Below are positions 42,683 to 53,420 of a stretch of 64,000 bases of DNA, one piece after another. How positions within the stretch are numbered: position 1 is the first letter of the stretch; every line of letters begins with the position of its first letter. The stretch is from Rachicladosporium sp. CCFEE 5018 (Eukaryota; Ascomycota; Dothideomycetes; Cladosporiales; Cladosporiaceae): NCBI GenBank assembly GCA_002077045.2, contig KZ111165.1, positions 299,070 through 363,069 on the forward strand, given 5' to 3'. Below the pieces are notes generated by a model, which did not search any database, was not told where the DNA came from, and saw only the letters and a list, made by a program, of their open reading frames with translations. The position numbers and the translations under genes are program-made.

Positions 42683-43269
42683 GCGCCAAGCCTCAGATGT
42701 CCGACAGGAATGTACACCACACCTCATCAAGCCTTTTCGGACCTCACTTCGTACTGCTTCCTTAAGAACACAGAACGGTCGTGAAGTCGTACATATCCGA
42801 CCATGTTTCACCTATCATGCATACCTGCTCGAGCTGAAACGAGAGCTAAGCTTTCATTAGCGTCGGGTGCTGGCCAGTAGCGATTGCAGTTGCTTGCAGT
42901 TGCTGTGGATACCGGGAAGGAAAGTGGGACAAATCATCAACTTTCGGACAACGACGTGCATGGAGCTAGCATGATGGCTGTCGGTATCTTGCCACTGTTG
43001 TAGAGGGAGAGTACGCAATCGCTATAGAGCTTCGGAATTGCAGGCATCATATCGTTCACGCACTGGATCTTTCACTGGAGTTTGCGACTTGCCGGCAACA
43101 AGCACAGCGCCTGGAGAACACCTCAGACTAAACGTGCTGGAGAAGAGAGAGGTCGGTGAGAGGACAATACTGGATCAGCACTCGCTCTCCAGGAACATGA
43201 TGGGCGTCCGATAGCGCAGCAGCAACACCCTCAGCTGCCACTCGGCGCACTCCAACACCCTCCGCCGCC
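42683..43269. other. Intergenic, upstream of the b561-like gene
   Basis: 587 bases, counterpart of 19326-19912 including the GCAGTTGCTT direct repeat. No gene. Confidence 0.4.
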
Positions 43270-46068
43270 ATGTCAACCGACTCCCTCTCCCCCGCCGGGA
43301 GCTCGGTATACTCCAGCGGCACCCTCACAGTCGGCGACGGCACCTGGGACAGCTCACGAAATGATTTCCTCCTCCCCAACCTCGTGGGCCTGAACTTCGC
43401 CACAATGCAGTACAACGGCATGGGCAACCGCTTCCGCGACTTACCCCAGTACCACACCCTCATCCGCGGTCATGCGATCCTCGCAGCGATTGTATTCTTG
43501 GGCTTGGTACCACTGGCGATCTTCATAGCCAAGTTTGGACCTAGAAAGCATCTGAGTTTTCGACTACATGTGTATATTCAGATCGTGGTGGTGTTGCTTA
43601 CGACTGTGGTGTTGGTGCTGGGATGGTTCGCGGTGGGACCGGAGAGGTCGTTGACGAATCCACATCATGGCATCGGAGTTGCGATATATACACTGGTGCT
43701 GGTGCAGTTCCTGTACGGCTGGTGGATGTATGGAAGAGAGAGGAAGAGGGATGCTCCACCACGGGGGTTGCCGAAGAAGGTGTGGGTGCACAGAATATTT
43801 GGGAGGAGCATCGCGATACTGGCGATTGTGCAGATTGCGCTGGGTTTGACGCTGTATGGGAGCCCAAAGGTGCTGTTCATCTTGTATGCGCTTTATGGGT
43901 TTCTGCTATTGATAACGTACCTGGTACTGGACTACAGGCATAAGCAGGGACTGGCTGTGTTCGGTAGACAAGGCAGCGATGGAGGATCATACACCGACTA
44001 CAACGGGAGCTACCTGTCTGGCTCAAGAACGGACTTCACGCAAGACGATCGGCGAAGACCGCAGCGGGAAGAGAAGAAGAGCCATTGGGGTCGGAATTTG
44101 CTCGCAGCAGGAGGCGCACTGGGCGCGTATGATGCTTGGAAGCATAGACGAGGGAACCAGCGGGAAGAGCGCGGTGATCGGAGAGTGGACCCCGAGTCGC
44201 AGTACGATGAGAACAGGATGCCTGCACCCGATATTGCGAGGCATCGCTCGTCAAGTCGACCACCGGTTGGTGCTAGCGCGATGACACCTGTGCGATCCGG
44301 CTCGCGGCGGAGACCGGACGACAGCAGACTATCACCCGAGTCCTGGGAAGACGAGAAGTACAGTGCGTCGCCTCCACGGAATACATGGCGAAATCGAGTT
44401 CTGGGAGTCGGCGCAGGCGTGGGAGCAGGCGCTTTGCTCGGACGTATGCTCGGCCGGAAACGACGGGACGAAGAATACGTGGAACGTACAGAATACAGAC
44501 CACCTCTTGGTGGGAATCAGAACATGGTGAGCAGGACTGATATCAGCAGAGTGCAGAATGGCGAGGCGCCGTTCTCGCCGGGTGATCAGATGCGAAGTCA
44601 CGGACCAATGCCAGAAGGTGGCGCTATGATGCCTCCAATGGCAGGCCCACCAGCTTCTGGCTTCACGCCAAGCCGACCCTCGAGACTCGGACGACAAAGC
44701 ACTGACATGTACTCGTACGACAGTAGAGACAGCGTCGAGGAGTCGAGGCTCGAGGGCGATCGACCACATAACTTGAGGAATAGCATCGCGACATTCGGTG
44801 CACTTGCTGGGTTCCGAGAGTGGAACAAGGCACGAAAGCAACGCAATGACAATCAGCGAATCGACGGCCGAAGGCGACAGGAGATGGAGGAGGCTGATGG
44901 TTACAACAGACGCAATTCGATGAACTATCCGCGGCGGCAGGATGGCCGGCGACCTAGTGTGTCCGAGACTGTCTTGACAGGTGCTACGCAAGACGCTGGT
45001 CGGGGAAGCAATCCTGAATTGTCGAGAACGCGGTTCAACGGAGTGAACACCAACGCGCCGCCTCTTCCACCTGGAGCAGGTTTGGTACCGCCAATGGGGA
45101 TGGTCTCGACGAACAGCAGGCACGATGTCACGGAACAGGGCTATGTCCTGCCTCCTCCACCGCCTGGACCTCCTCCCGGTGGCATCCGACCAGGCGCGTA
45201 TGCACCGCCAATCCCAGGCTCAGCATACATGCCAACAGGCGCCGTGGAGCCGGACCCATCAAGACTAGTCCAGCAGAACACCCTCGCAAACGAAGGCAGC
45301 GCATACGGCCGGACAGTCACGACTGATCCTACCGTGACTTCAGGACCTAGCACTGGCGCGGCAACGCTCATGACCTCAGGCCAACGCACGAACTCCCAGT
45401 CACCCTCCCGCTATCACTCAAGAGACGACTCGCGGAACCGCATGCGCCCGCCCGAACAAGGCACATTCAGCCGCACCTCCGTCTCGCAACTCGGCAGCTC
45501 CGCGGCGCCCACATCGCCTGTGCGCGTACACGTGCAAATGCGCGACGACGCAGTAACCTTTCAGCGTCTGCCAGACGACACGTCCAGCGCCGCAGCTGCT
45601 GCTCGCCGACAAGAACGTCGCAACTCCCGCCGTCGCCGCACATCCTCCGTCTCCTCTGGCCTCGAATCCGACGCACCACCTGGCAGCAATAGACGCTACC
45701 GCCGCAACGGCGCCGTGCCAGTCCGCTCCTCAGCCCAACAACCTATTACCAACGTCCCCCCACCCCCAGCAATGAGCAGCGTCGCCGGCTCCAATCGTCC
45801 ACCCTCCGAACTAAACCTTCCTCCTCCCCCTCGCGTGCCTACTCATAGTGAGAGTCCGCAGAGTCTGGGCATGAGTCCTCCTGGTGCGAGACCGCCTGTG
45901 CCTTTGGCTGGGAGCGGGTTGAGTAATGCTGTAGGCAGTCCGCCGGGCGGGGCGTATGGGACTGATGCGGGGACTGGGACGGATTTGAGCGCTTTTGCCG
46001 ATAATCGGAAACGGAGACGGGCGGAGAGAGCAAGAAGGCAGGCGGGGCAGAAGGTGGAGTTTGAGTGA
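43270..46068 (+). CDS. Cytochrome b561-like membrane protein with long disordered tail, copy B
   Basis: 932 residues, exactly the length of copy A. The four haem-ligand histidines and the Gly/Ala-rich patches are kept. Silent differences are common in the first ~1.5 kb and again after about 45707, but about 44807-45707 is almost identical to copy A (two differences seen by eye in ~900 bases). Confidence 0.82.
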   Translation: MSTDSLSPAGSSVYSSGTLTVGDGTWDSSRNDFLLPNLVGLNFATMQYNGMGNRFRDLPQYHTLIRGHAILAAIVFLGLVPLAIFIAKFGPRKHLSFRLHVYIQIVVVLLTTVVLVLGWFAVGPERSLTNPHHGIGVAIYTLVLVQFLYGWWMYGRERKRDAPPRGLPKKVWVHRIFGRSIAILAIVQIALGLTLYGSPKVLFILYALYGFLLLITYLVLDYRHKQGLAVFGRQGSDGGSYTDYNGSYLSGSRTDFTQDDRRRPQREEKKSHWGRNLLAAGGALGAYDAWKHRRGNQREERGDRRVDPESQYDENRMPAPDIARHRSSSRPPVGASAMTPVRSGSRRRPDDSRLSPESWEDEKYSASPPRNTWRNRVLGVGAGVGAGALLGRMLGRKRRDEEYVERTEYRPPLGGNQNMVSRTDISRVQNGEAPFSPGDQMRSHGPMPEGGAMMPPMAGPPASGFTPSRPSRLGRQSTDMYSYDSRDSVEESRLEGDRPHNLRNSIATFGALAGFREWNKARKQRNDNQRIDGRRRQEMEEADGYNRRNSMNYPRRQDGRRPSVSETVLTGATQDAGRGSNPELSRTRFNGVNTNAPPLPPGAGLVPPMGMVSTNSRHDVTEQGYVLPPPPPGPPPGGIRPGAYAPPIPGSAYMPTGAVEPDPSRLVQQNTLANEGSAYGRTVTTDPTVTSGPSTGAATLMTSGQRTNSQSPSRYHSRDDSRNRMRPPEQGTFSRTSVSQLGSSAAPTSPVRVHVQMRDDAVTFQRLPDDTSSAAAAARRQERRNSRRRRTSSVSSGLESDAPPGSNRRYRRNGAVPVRSSAQQPITNVPPPPAMSSVAGSNRPPSELNLPPPPRVPTHSESPQSLGMSPPGARPPVPLAGSGLSNAVGSPPGGAYGTDAGTGTDLSAFADNRKRRRAERARRQAGQKVEFE

Positions 46069-46434
46069 TGATTTGTATTGGTTTGCGGTGTTTGACAGGG
46101 AGGGAGCATTGGGGTAGGGTGGAAGTAGGATACTTGCTCGTGTGTAGATCGAGGGATTACTTGCAGATACCCACCCGATACGATAGATATGACTATAGCG
46201 CTCGTGCTGTTACATTCTTCTTCAACTGCCACCACCATGGAGTTTGTTCCAAGGAGAAGGGCACCAATGGGTTCGTTGTCGTCCAGTGCATATTGTCCAT
46301 TGAGTTGCTCGCACGTGACATCGGCTCTTGCGCACGGAAGTAGCCGATGGCAAGCCGAACCTCCTTCCTCGAACCTCACGCTCCATAGCCATTGATTCTC
46401 AAGTCTTTGCTTTTGTCTCAGTCATATACCCACA
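46069..46434. other. Intergenic
   Basis: 366 bases, only partly alignable to 22712-23070. Nothing else seen. Confidence 0.4.
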
Positions 46435-47266
46435 ATGAACTCTCTTCGAATCGCCCGCGCGGCTGCGAAAGCCACTGGAGCTGTGCGTACGCTGCAAAGA
46501 CGAGGCTACGCGGATGTCGCGCCGGACAAGATTCGGTTGAGTTTGGCGCTGCCGCATCAGGTATGTTGTGCTCCTCCCTGAGGGGATGTGTAGAAAGCGG
46601 GGTGAGCATAATGGAGCACTGGAGACGTGGCAGGAGTAGGGAGGGTGGAGGGCAGGTTGTGAAGAGTGAAGTGCAGAACGCTAACATCGAGGTGTTGCAG
46701 GCTATCTACAAATCGCAGGATGTGTATGTTCACCATCCATGATACCGCGGAGACATGATGCGATGGAAAGAGTAGCAAGGACTAACATACACCGCAGCGT
46801 TCAAGTCAACCTCCCCGCCGAGTCCGGCGAGATGGGTATCCTAGCCCAGCACGTCCCGTCCATTGAGCAGCTCAAGCCTGGCCTCGTGGAGATCATTGAG
46901 GAGGCTGGTGGAAGCAAGCAGTTCTTCCGTGCGTCTGAACAACATATTACAACCAGTCGGGACACTCGGAACTAACGCGATGTGCAGTCTCTGGCGGTTT
47001 CGCGACCGTGCAACCCGGCTCAGTGCTCAGCATCAATGCAGTCGAAGGCTTCCCGCTCGAGGACTTCAGCACAGAGAATGTGAGGAATCAGATCACGGAG
47101 GCGCAGAAGATTGCCAGTGGGAGTGGGAGTGCGCACGATATCGCGGAGGCGCAGGTGGAACTTGAGGTGAGTGATGGATGTGCAGCTGAGATATATAGTA
47201 TGGCCAAAGGATCACGCTGACATTGCCGCACAGGTTCTGGAGAGCTTGCAAGCGGCCCTGAAGTAG
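46435..47266 (+). CDS. ATP16: Mitochondrial ATP synthase F1 delta subunit, copy B
   Basis: Exons 46435-46560, 46701-46723, 46798-46928, 46988-47166 and 47234-47266, 163 residues. The exon lengths are identical to copy A, and all five joins work with the same phases, which supports the gene model independently. One clear change is PLETFSTEN in copy A versus PLEDFSTEN here. Introns 2 and 3 differ in length and sequence. Confidence 0.95.
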
Positions 47267-47685
47267 GCATTCTGATTGTGCATACATGTAGTCGCGCGAC
47301 GTAGATCCGAAGTGTACCATACCTTCCAAGACCGAGCTTAAGATCGATAATACCTTCCGCTCTCCAAGAATGGTACTCTTCCGCCTGTGACTGCTTCGCG
47401 GAGCCTTAAGGCAGTACTTGCTCTTCGAACTTGTTGACCATACCTGTAGAGCTCAGTCCCCGAACGAGAAGTCCTTCAATGCGCAAAGTCGCAACGCGGC
47501 GAATCTTCCAACCTCTTTATAACCTCTTCATTCATTCATTCCGACATATTGACAAGCCTAGGCACGCCATGCGCACGGTCTGTGTCGCTCAATGCGGTCC
47601 AGCTGCCGGCAGCCGCCCACACTGAGTGCACGCCGGACGTCGCCAAGAGTCGACGAGTTCGAGCGCTTCATTGAACCGCGGCGCG
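47267..47685. other. Intergenic
   Basis: Counterpart of 23902-24320, nearly identical, with the TATAA-like stretch near 47517. No gene. Confidence 0.4.
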
Positions 47686-50536
47686 ATGGCAGAGCCCGAC
47701 ACCTTCGGCCAGAGACTTGTACGAGGACACTCACCACCAGTCACTGCACACGACTAACTCCGTCCCCTCAGCGCGCCAAACTCTCCCGCCTCACCCTAGC
47801 CACAAAGAAGTCCCGCAAGCTCCTCCGCAAAGAACCCTCAACCTCAAGCATCACCCCCTCCTCAACAGCATCCACAACCCGCGGCTCCTCCCCCTCCTCA
47901 GACGAGAACACAACGCCTCGCCAACCCCTCTCCCGCCAGCCCTCAGACGTCTCCTGGCGCTCCAACCTCCTCCGTGGCGGCTACAACAGCAAAGAGAACA
48001 AAGCATTCGGATCCTCTCGCTCTCTGTTCCACTATACGGGCCACTCGACGCCGACGACGCCAAGGGGCGACGAGAGCGAGGACGACGAGGAGGGCGAAGG
48101 GCTGGATATCAATCCGAGGATTGGACGGCAGCCGAGTGCCGGGCACACGCCTTATGTTGCGTTAACGCCAAAGGCGAGTGCGGCGAGCAATCTGAGTGGG
48201 GTAGCGCCAGTGGTACCGGTGAGTATACTCAAGAAGAAGAGCGTGGATGTTCTGGCGCTGTCGAGGCAGACGAGTTTGTGCGACAAGTGCAAGGGCGAGA
48301 CGGATACCGAGAGTGCCAAGTCGTCGCTGGTCGAGGGCGTGCAGCCAGCTGCTGTTGTGAGTCCGTTCTTGGAGGAGACGCAGAGCGCGGTTTTGCTGGC
48401 GACACCGACGAAACAGGCACCACCTGCGACGGCAAGCGAGGAAGCAACGCCTGCGGTGACGTTGAGGGAGGCTTCGCCAGCCCCCGAGCCCAGCAAGGAA
48501 TTCACAGCAGCATCGACGGCACTCAAAATTGCCATGTGGCCAATACCACCACCTACGAACAAGAAGAAGAAGCCCATAGCGCCCCGCAGCCCACCACGAG
48601 TAACCTTCACGCCCGAAACCCCCGAACCGCCTCCTACGCCACCTATCAATCCCAAGTCTTCCACCAAGCCAGCCGCAGAGACGACCCCTACCCCACGCAC
48701 CAAGCCGAAGTTCTCCTGGAAATCCCTCTTCAGACGCAAACCAACCCCTTCCTCCCCTTCACCTTCCACCTCAACTTCTACGATGGCACAGTAGACATTC
48801 GTCCCCTCATCTCGGTAGCCGAACGCATCCGGCAGATTGAGCTGAGGAGTGTGGTGGGTGTGCAACATTACTTCCGCCCTAAGCGTACCGCGGACATCGA
48901 TGGCGCTTCGAACCCTAGGATCTCGAAATCGCACGCGATGTCCGAGAAGCCAGAAGTCGAGTTTGTGTTTCCACTTCACGTCAGAAGGTTCCAAAGAAGG
49001 GATAGCAGGGGCAGCGTGCTGCGCCCGGAGTCGCCACTGCATCGGTCGAAGGTGCCGGAGGGGGGGGTGGTTATTCATGCGCCGCAGCCGGGACGGAGGG
49101 TGAGCGTCATACCTCAGCCCATGGAGTCTGCTCCCACGCCCTCGCCGGTTGTGCTCGACACTTCGAGAGGCGATAATGATCCTGAGGTTGTGTCATCTGG
49201 TTTTGGACGTCGGAGGAGTCCTTCCCTGACCCTCACCACACCAGTCTTTCAGCCAAGTGGCCGGGCTTAGGAACCCGCGCCCGTTGTTCGCACGCCTGTC
49301 ACGCCTATCTATGGGACCAGGGAGCACTGCGCGAGGCATGGCAGGAAGCCAAAGGGCGTGGTGCAGGTGACGAAGGACATGACTGACAGAGGGTACGGCG
49401 GGCTGTACAGGCCTGTGGGTATGGCGAAGCGGAGCCAGATGGATGCGCTGAGCCAGTGGCTGGTTGTTGAGAGGGTCAGGAGGCGGGAGGATGGAGGGGA
49501 GTGTCCTGATTGTGTGGCTGAGAGGGAGATGAAGAGGAGGGGTGGTGCGCGGAGTGATATCTCAGAGACGGCGCCGAATGTGAAGGAGAAAGTGGTGGCG
49601 AAGATGAGCGATGCGGTGGCCAAGTTAGCATTGCCTGCAGAGCCTGACCTCCACCTGGGCCCGACGATCGCGTTGGAGGCTACCAAGGCTACACTCACTC
49701 CTTCGTCACCGGTAGTAAGAGCGTCACGACCTGAGCTGCCATGGCGGAAGTCTGGAGCTGTTCCAACGACTGTGCCAGCGGATATCAAGAGTCCCATGGC
49801 AGCGATCATGCCCGACCTCATCAGCTATATCGATCACATGGCCACGAAAATGCGAGTTGATATTGGACAGCATAAGCCAGCCACAGCGCCGACTGCAGAG
49901 AAGAGGCGCCACGAGTCGCAATCCTTACTGCACAGCGAGGATGCTGCGCCGCTGCGCTCGCCTTGGACTGCGGAGCACGAGATCATCGAGCATGACTACT
50001 GGCAGCTGAAGCGTGAGGCGTGCCTGGACAGTCTGACGCAGTCGCCGATCAGCAAGGAGACGCTACAGTCGGTCTACACCAATGCTTCCAAATCACCGCC
50101 GATACTCCCCGGCTCTCAGCCAGGGCCTCTGGAACTACCATTTGCGATCCTGCGCTCGAACGATCTTTGCCCTTCGCCGGTACATACACCGTCCTTCAAC
50201 CTACCTGTAAGCCGCACGCCTATGATGCGCACACCCGTCAACGGAACGCCGAGTAGATACTACACAGCACCGACTTCACTGCACCCGACACCGCCGGTCA
50301 CACTCAAGCCGCAAAAGCGCGTTCGAGTGGTGGATGCATGGCCGCCACAGGAAGCACCAAAGCGTGGTCAAGTCCTGTCGCCGCTGTCACCTGCGGATGT
50401 CAGGGAGCGGGAGCAGTTCGCGAGACAGAATATAAGGCTCGGTAGGCAGCAAGCTGTGATCGATGCTGCTGAGATGGAGCGGGTACTGAGGCGGAATGTG
50501 CGAGCAAAGGGTGGATTAGCGGGGCCCAGCACGTGA
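47686..50536 (+). CDS. Ser/Pro-rich locus with interrupted reading frame; gene model unresolved
   Basis: Exon 1 47686-47718 (MAEPDTFGQRL), intron 47719-47771 with CTAAC branch and CAG, then a frame open to 48794 that reads like disordered, basic Ser/Pro/Thr-rich protein and holds CDKCKG and KFSWKSLFRRK. From about 48736 a different frame is coding-like (LPFTFHLNFYDGTVDIRP, SVVGVQHYFRPKR, VEFVFPLHVRRFQRR) up to a TAG at 49268-49270. The same frame continues from 49271 to 50536 (YGTREHCARHGRKPKG, ECPDC, WPPQEAPKRG). Options: one gene with a missed intron or sequence error near 48700 and a nonsense codon or an 81-84-base intron over the TAG; two or three genes; or a decaying gene. A run of eight G lies near 49060. 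I do not recognise the family. Confidence 0.5.
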
Positions 50537-50962
50537 AAGAAGTGAGACCTAGTCATAATCATATCGGACTCCTGATATCTTTTTGGCTGCATTTTAGTAT
50601 CACGTGACGGGACTCCAGCCTCATGTCTTGGCAGTCCGTATGGGGAAGCGAGCTTCTTCTCGAAAGTTCCAGCGTGAACAGCTCAGAGCAATTATTTGTA
50701 GCGCGACAAACAGGCACTCTCCATCACAACACAACACTTCCTTTGCACATTTCCTCCACGATACCCGACTCAGGTCACCACATACGCAAACACTTTCGCA
50801 CCCAGAGCATCACTGACAGCTCTTCAATCGCAACTGTAAGTCACCCGCAACCGCAACAGACTCCAGCCTCCGTTGTCAGGCAGACTCTGCGCAGCGACAA
50901 GACCAGTCACTCATACCATCACCAGGCACAAATCAATCCCTCACACATACACCACCGCCATC
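50537..50962. other. Hsp90 upstream region and 5' leader
   Basis: 426 bases. Contains the heat-shock element described separately, CT/CA-rich stretches typical of fungal leaders (ACAACACTTCC, ACACATACACCACC) just before the ATG, and a GTAAGT at about 50836 with CACCAG near 50922 that could be a leader intron. Confidence 0.5.
50657..50669. promoter_or_regulatory. Heat-shock element (three perfect units)
   Basis: TTC-TC-GAA-AG-TTC: three contiguous inverted nGAAn units with exact 2-base spacing, the consensus bound by trimeric heat-shock factor Hsf1. Extra half-sites flank it: GAA at 50645-50647, TTC at 50654-50656 and GAA at 50676-50678. It lies about 294 bases upstream of the Hsp90 ATG. Binding is inferred from the consensus. 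Confidence 0.8.
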
Positions 50963-53083
50963 ATGTCGTCCGAGGAGACCTTCGAGTTCCAGGCCGAGAT
51001 CTCTCAGCTGCTGTCCCTCATCATCAACACCGTCTACTCAAACAAGGAGATCTTCCTAAGAGAGCTCATCTCCAACGGCAGCGATGCCCTTGACAAGATC
51101 CGCTATGAGGCCCTCTCAGACCCCAGCAAGCTCGACAGCGAGAAGGACCTGCGTCTCGACATCATTCCCGACAAGGAGAACAAGACCCTGACCCTCCGCG
51201 ACACCGGCATTGGCATGACCAAGGCTGACCTCGTCAACAACCTTGGCACCATCGCCCGCTCCGGCACGAAGCAGTTCATGGAGGCGCTCACTGCTGGTGC
51301 TGACATCTCCATGATCGGGCAGTTCGGTGTTGGGTTCTACTCCGCCTACCTCGTCGCTGACCGCGTGACGGTCGTGTCGAAGCACAACGACGACGAGCAG
51401 TACATCTGGGAGTCGTCCGCCGGTGGCACCTTCACCCTCAAGCACGACACCGAGGGCGAGCAGCTCGGCCGCGGCACCAAGATCATCCTCCACATGAAGG
51501 ATGAGCAGACCGACTACTTGAACGAGGCCAAGATCAAGGAGGTCGTCAAGAAGCACTCCGAGTTCATCTCCTACCCCATCTACCTGCACGTGCTGAAGGA
51601 GACCGAGAAGGACGTGCCTGATGAGGATGCGGAGGACGTTGAGGAGGACGAGGAGAAGAAGCCCAAGGTTGAGGAGGTTGACGATGATGAGGAGGAGGGC
51701 AAGGAGAAGCCCAAGAAGACGAAGAAGATCAAGGAAAGCAAGATCGAGGAGGAGGAGCTCAACAAGACCAAGCCCATCTGGACGCGCAACCCATCAGACA
51801 TCTCAGCTGAGGAGTACGGTGCTTTCTACAAGTCGCTCTCCAACGACTGGGAGGACCACCTCGCCGTCAAGCACTTCTCCGTTGAGGGTCAGCTCGAGTT
51901 CCGCGCCATCCTCTTCGTGCCCAAGCGCGCTCCCTTCGACCTGTTCGAGACCAAGAAGACCAAGAACAATATCAAGCTCTACGTCCGCCGCGTCTTCATC
52001 ACTGATGATGCCACCGACCTCATCCCCGAGTGGCTCTCCTTCGTCAAGGGTGTCGTCGACTCCGAGGACCTCCCGCTCAACCTATCCCGTGAGACCCTCC
52101 AGCAGAACAAGATCATGAAGGTCATCAAGAAGAACATCGTCAAGAAGACGCTCGAGCTCTTCGCCGAGATCGCCGAGGACAAGGAGCAGTTCGACAAGTT
52201 CTACACCGCCTTCTCCAAGAACATCAAGCTGGGCGTGCACGAGGACGCGCAGAACCGCAACGCCCTCGCCAAGCTCCTCCGCTACAACACCACCACCTCC
52301 GGCGATGACCTGACCTCTCTCGCTGACTACGTCACCCGCATGCCCGAGCACCAGAAGCAGATGTACTACATCACCGGCGAGTCCAAGGCCGCTGTCGAGA
52401 AGTCTCCCTTCCTCGACGCGCTCAAGGCGAAGAAGTTCGAGGTGTTGTTCCTCAACGACCCGATTGACGAGTATGCTTTCACGCAGCTGAAGGAGTTTGA
52501 TGGCAAGAAGTTGGTGGACATCACCAAGGACTTTGAGCTCGAGGAGACTGATGAGGAGAAGAAGGATCGCGAGACTGAGGAGAAGGAGTTTGAGGGGTTC
52601 GCCAAGTCGCTCAAGAACGTTCTTGGGGATAAGGTCGAGAAGGTTGTTGTGAGCCAGAAGCTTGTCAACTCTCCTTGCGCTATTCGTACCGGTCAGTTCG
52701 GATGGTCGGCGAACATGGAGCGTATCATGAAGGCTCAGGCTCTTCGTGACACGAGCATGTCGAGCTACATGTCCTCGAAGAAGACTTTCGAGATCTCGCC
52801 CAAGAGCCCTATCATCAAGGAGCTGAAGAAGAAGGTCGAGGCTGATGGTGAGAGCGACAGGACTGTCAAGTCCATCACCACTCTCCTGTACGAGACCTCA
52901 CTCCTCGTGTCGGGCTTCACGATCGATGAGCCCGCTGCGTACGCCGAGCGAATCCACAAGCTCGTTAGCTTGGGGCTGAACGTCGATGAGGATGTTGAGA
53001 CGGCTGCTGAGGGCGAGGCTGCGGATGGGGAGGCGCCGGCTGCTGAGGCTGCTGGGGAGAGCGCGATGGAGGAGGTTGATTAG
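50963..53083 (+). CDS. hsp90: Heat shock protein 90 (ATP-dependent cytosolic chaperone)
   Basis: A single uninterrupted exon of 706 residues from ATCATGTCG, a normal length for cytosolic Hsp90. Residues 1-210 form the GHKL ATPase: ELISNGSDALDKIR, DTGIGMT, GTIARSGTKQF and GQFGVGFYSAYLVAD. A highly acidic/basic charged linker follows at about 212-265. The middle domain includes LPLNLSRETLQQNKI with its catalytic-loop Arg, and the C-terminal dimerisation domain ends with MEEVD, which docks TPR co-chaperones. Clients are kinases, receptors and regulators. A heat-shock element upstream indicates Hsf1 control. Strong codon bias towards C-ending codons in the first two thirds marks high expression; codon choice in the last ~600 bases is looser. 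Confidence 0.98.
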   Translation: MSSEETFEFQAEISQLLSLIINTVYSNKEIFLRELISNGSDALDKIRYEALSDPSKLDSEKDLRLDIIPDKENKTLTLRDTGIGMTKADLVNNLGTIARSGTKQFMEALTAGADISMIGQFGVGFYSAYLVADRVTVVSKHNDDEQYIWESSAGGTFTLKHDTEGEQLGRGTKIILHMKDEQTDYLNEAKIKEVVKKHSEFISYPIYLHVLKETEKDVPDEDAEDVEEDEEKKPKVEEVDDDEEEGKEKPKKTKKIKESKIEEEELNKTKPIWTRNPSDISAEEYGAFYKSLSNDWEDHLAVKHFSVEGQLEFRAILFVPKRAPFDLFETKKTKNNIKLYVRRVFITDDATDLIPEWLSFVKGVVDSEDLPLNLSRETLQQNKIMKVIKKNIVKKTLELFAEIAEDKEQFDKFYTAFSKNIKLGVHEDAQNRNALAKLLRYNTTTSGDDLTSLADYVTRMPEHQKQMYYITGESKAAVEKSPFLDALKAKKFEVLFLNDPIDEYAFTQLKEFDGKKLVDITKDFELEETDEEKKDRETEEKEFEGFAKSLKNVLGDKVEKVVVSQKLVNSPCAIRTGQFGWSANMERIMKAQALRDTSMSSYMSSKKTFEISPKSPIIKELKKKVEADGESDRTVKSITTLLYETSLLVSGFTIDEPAAYAERIHKLVSLGLNVDEDVETAAEGEAADGEAPAAEAAGESAMEEVD

Positions 53084-53420
53084 ATGATCGATCATCTATG
53101 ATGTGAAAGGGCGGATGTGTAATGGCTTGATCTTGAGATGCTTTGGTTGGCGTTGATGAAGAGGCTTGCTTGCATGACAAGGCGGAAGTGTACCATTAGA
53201 TCGAGATGGAGCTTAGCTTCGCGTAGATGAATGGGAAGATCTGAAACTTGCTCTATACTTCATTCTTCTGTTCATTTGCGTTGATTCCAAAGTGGCACGC
53301 GCTACCATGTGGCTCTGCGCACGATATTTCCGAGCGAAGGAAGACAGCCAGGTCTCGTCATGACAGTCTTGTTGCGAATGGTCATACAGCCTATCCTACA
53401 GCTGGGGTATCTCAATATGT
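53084..53420. other. Convergent 3' spacer
   Basis: 337 bases between the convergent Hsp90 and repeat-protein genes, forming their 3' ends. Nothing else seen. Confidence 0.4.

Larger units (their letters stand above)
24704..47968 (+). repeat. Copy B of the direct duplication
   Basis: Collinear with 3289-24603 at every gene. It is 1,950 bases longer, which the block at 36521-38856 accounts for. Divergence ranges from almost none to so high that coding frames align only at protein level. Confidence 0.97.

Noticed and set aside
3289..47968. A true recent tandem segmental duplication as the main story
   Set aside because: Kept only as the alternative: the breakpoints coincide exactly with contig ends at a 100-N gap, and the divergence is too high and too uneven for a fresh duplication.
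48152..49078. 308-codon minus-strand open frame
   Set aside because: Antisense to the Ser/Pro-rich coding frame; Gly/Ala/Val composition mirrors the GC-rich codons of the opposite strand and there is no domain.
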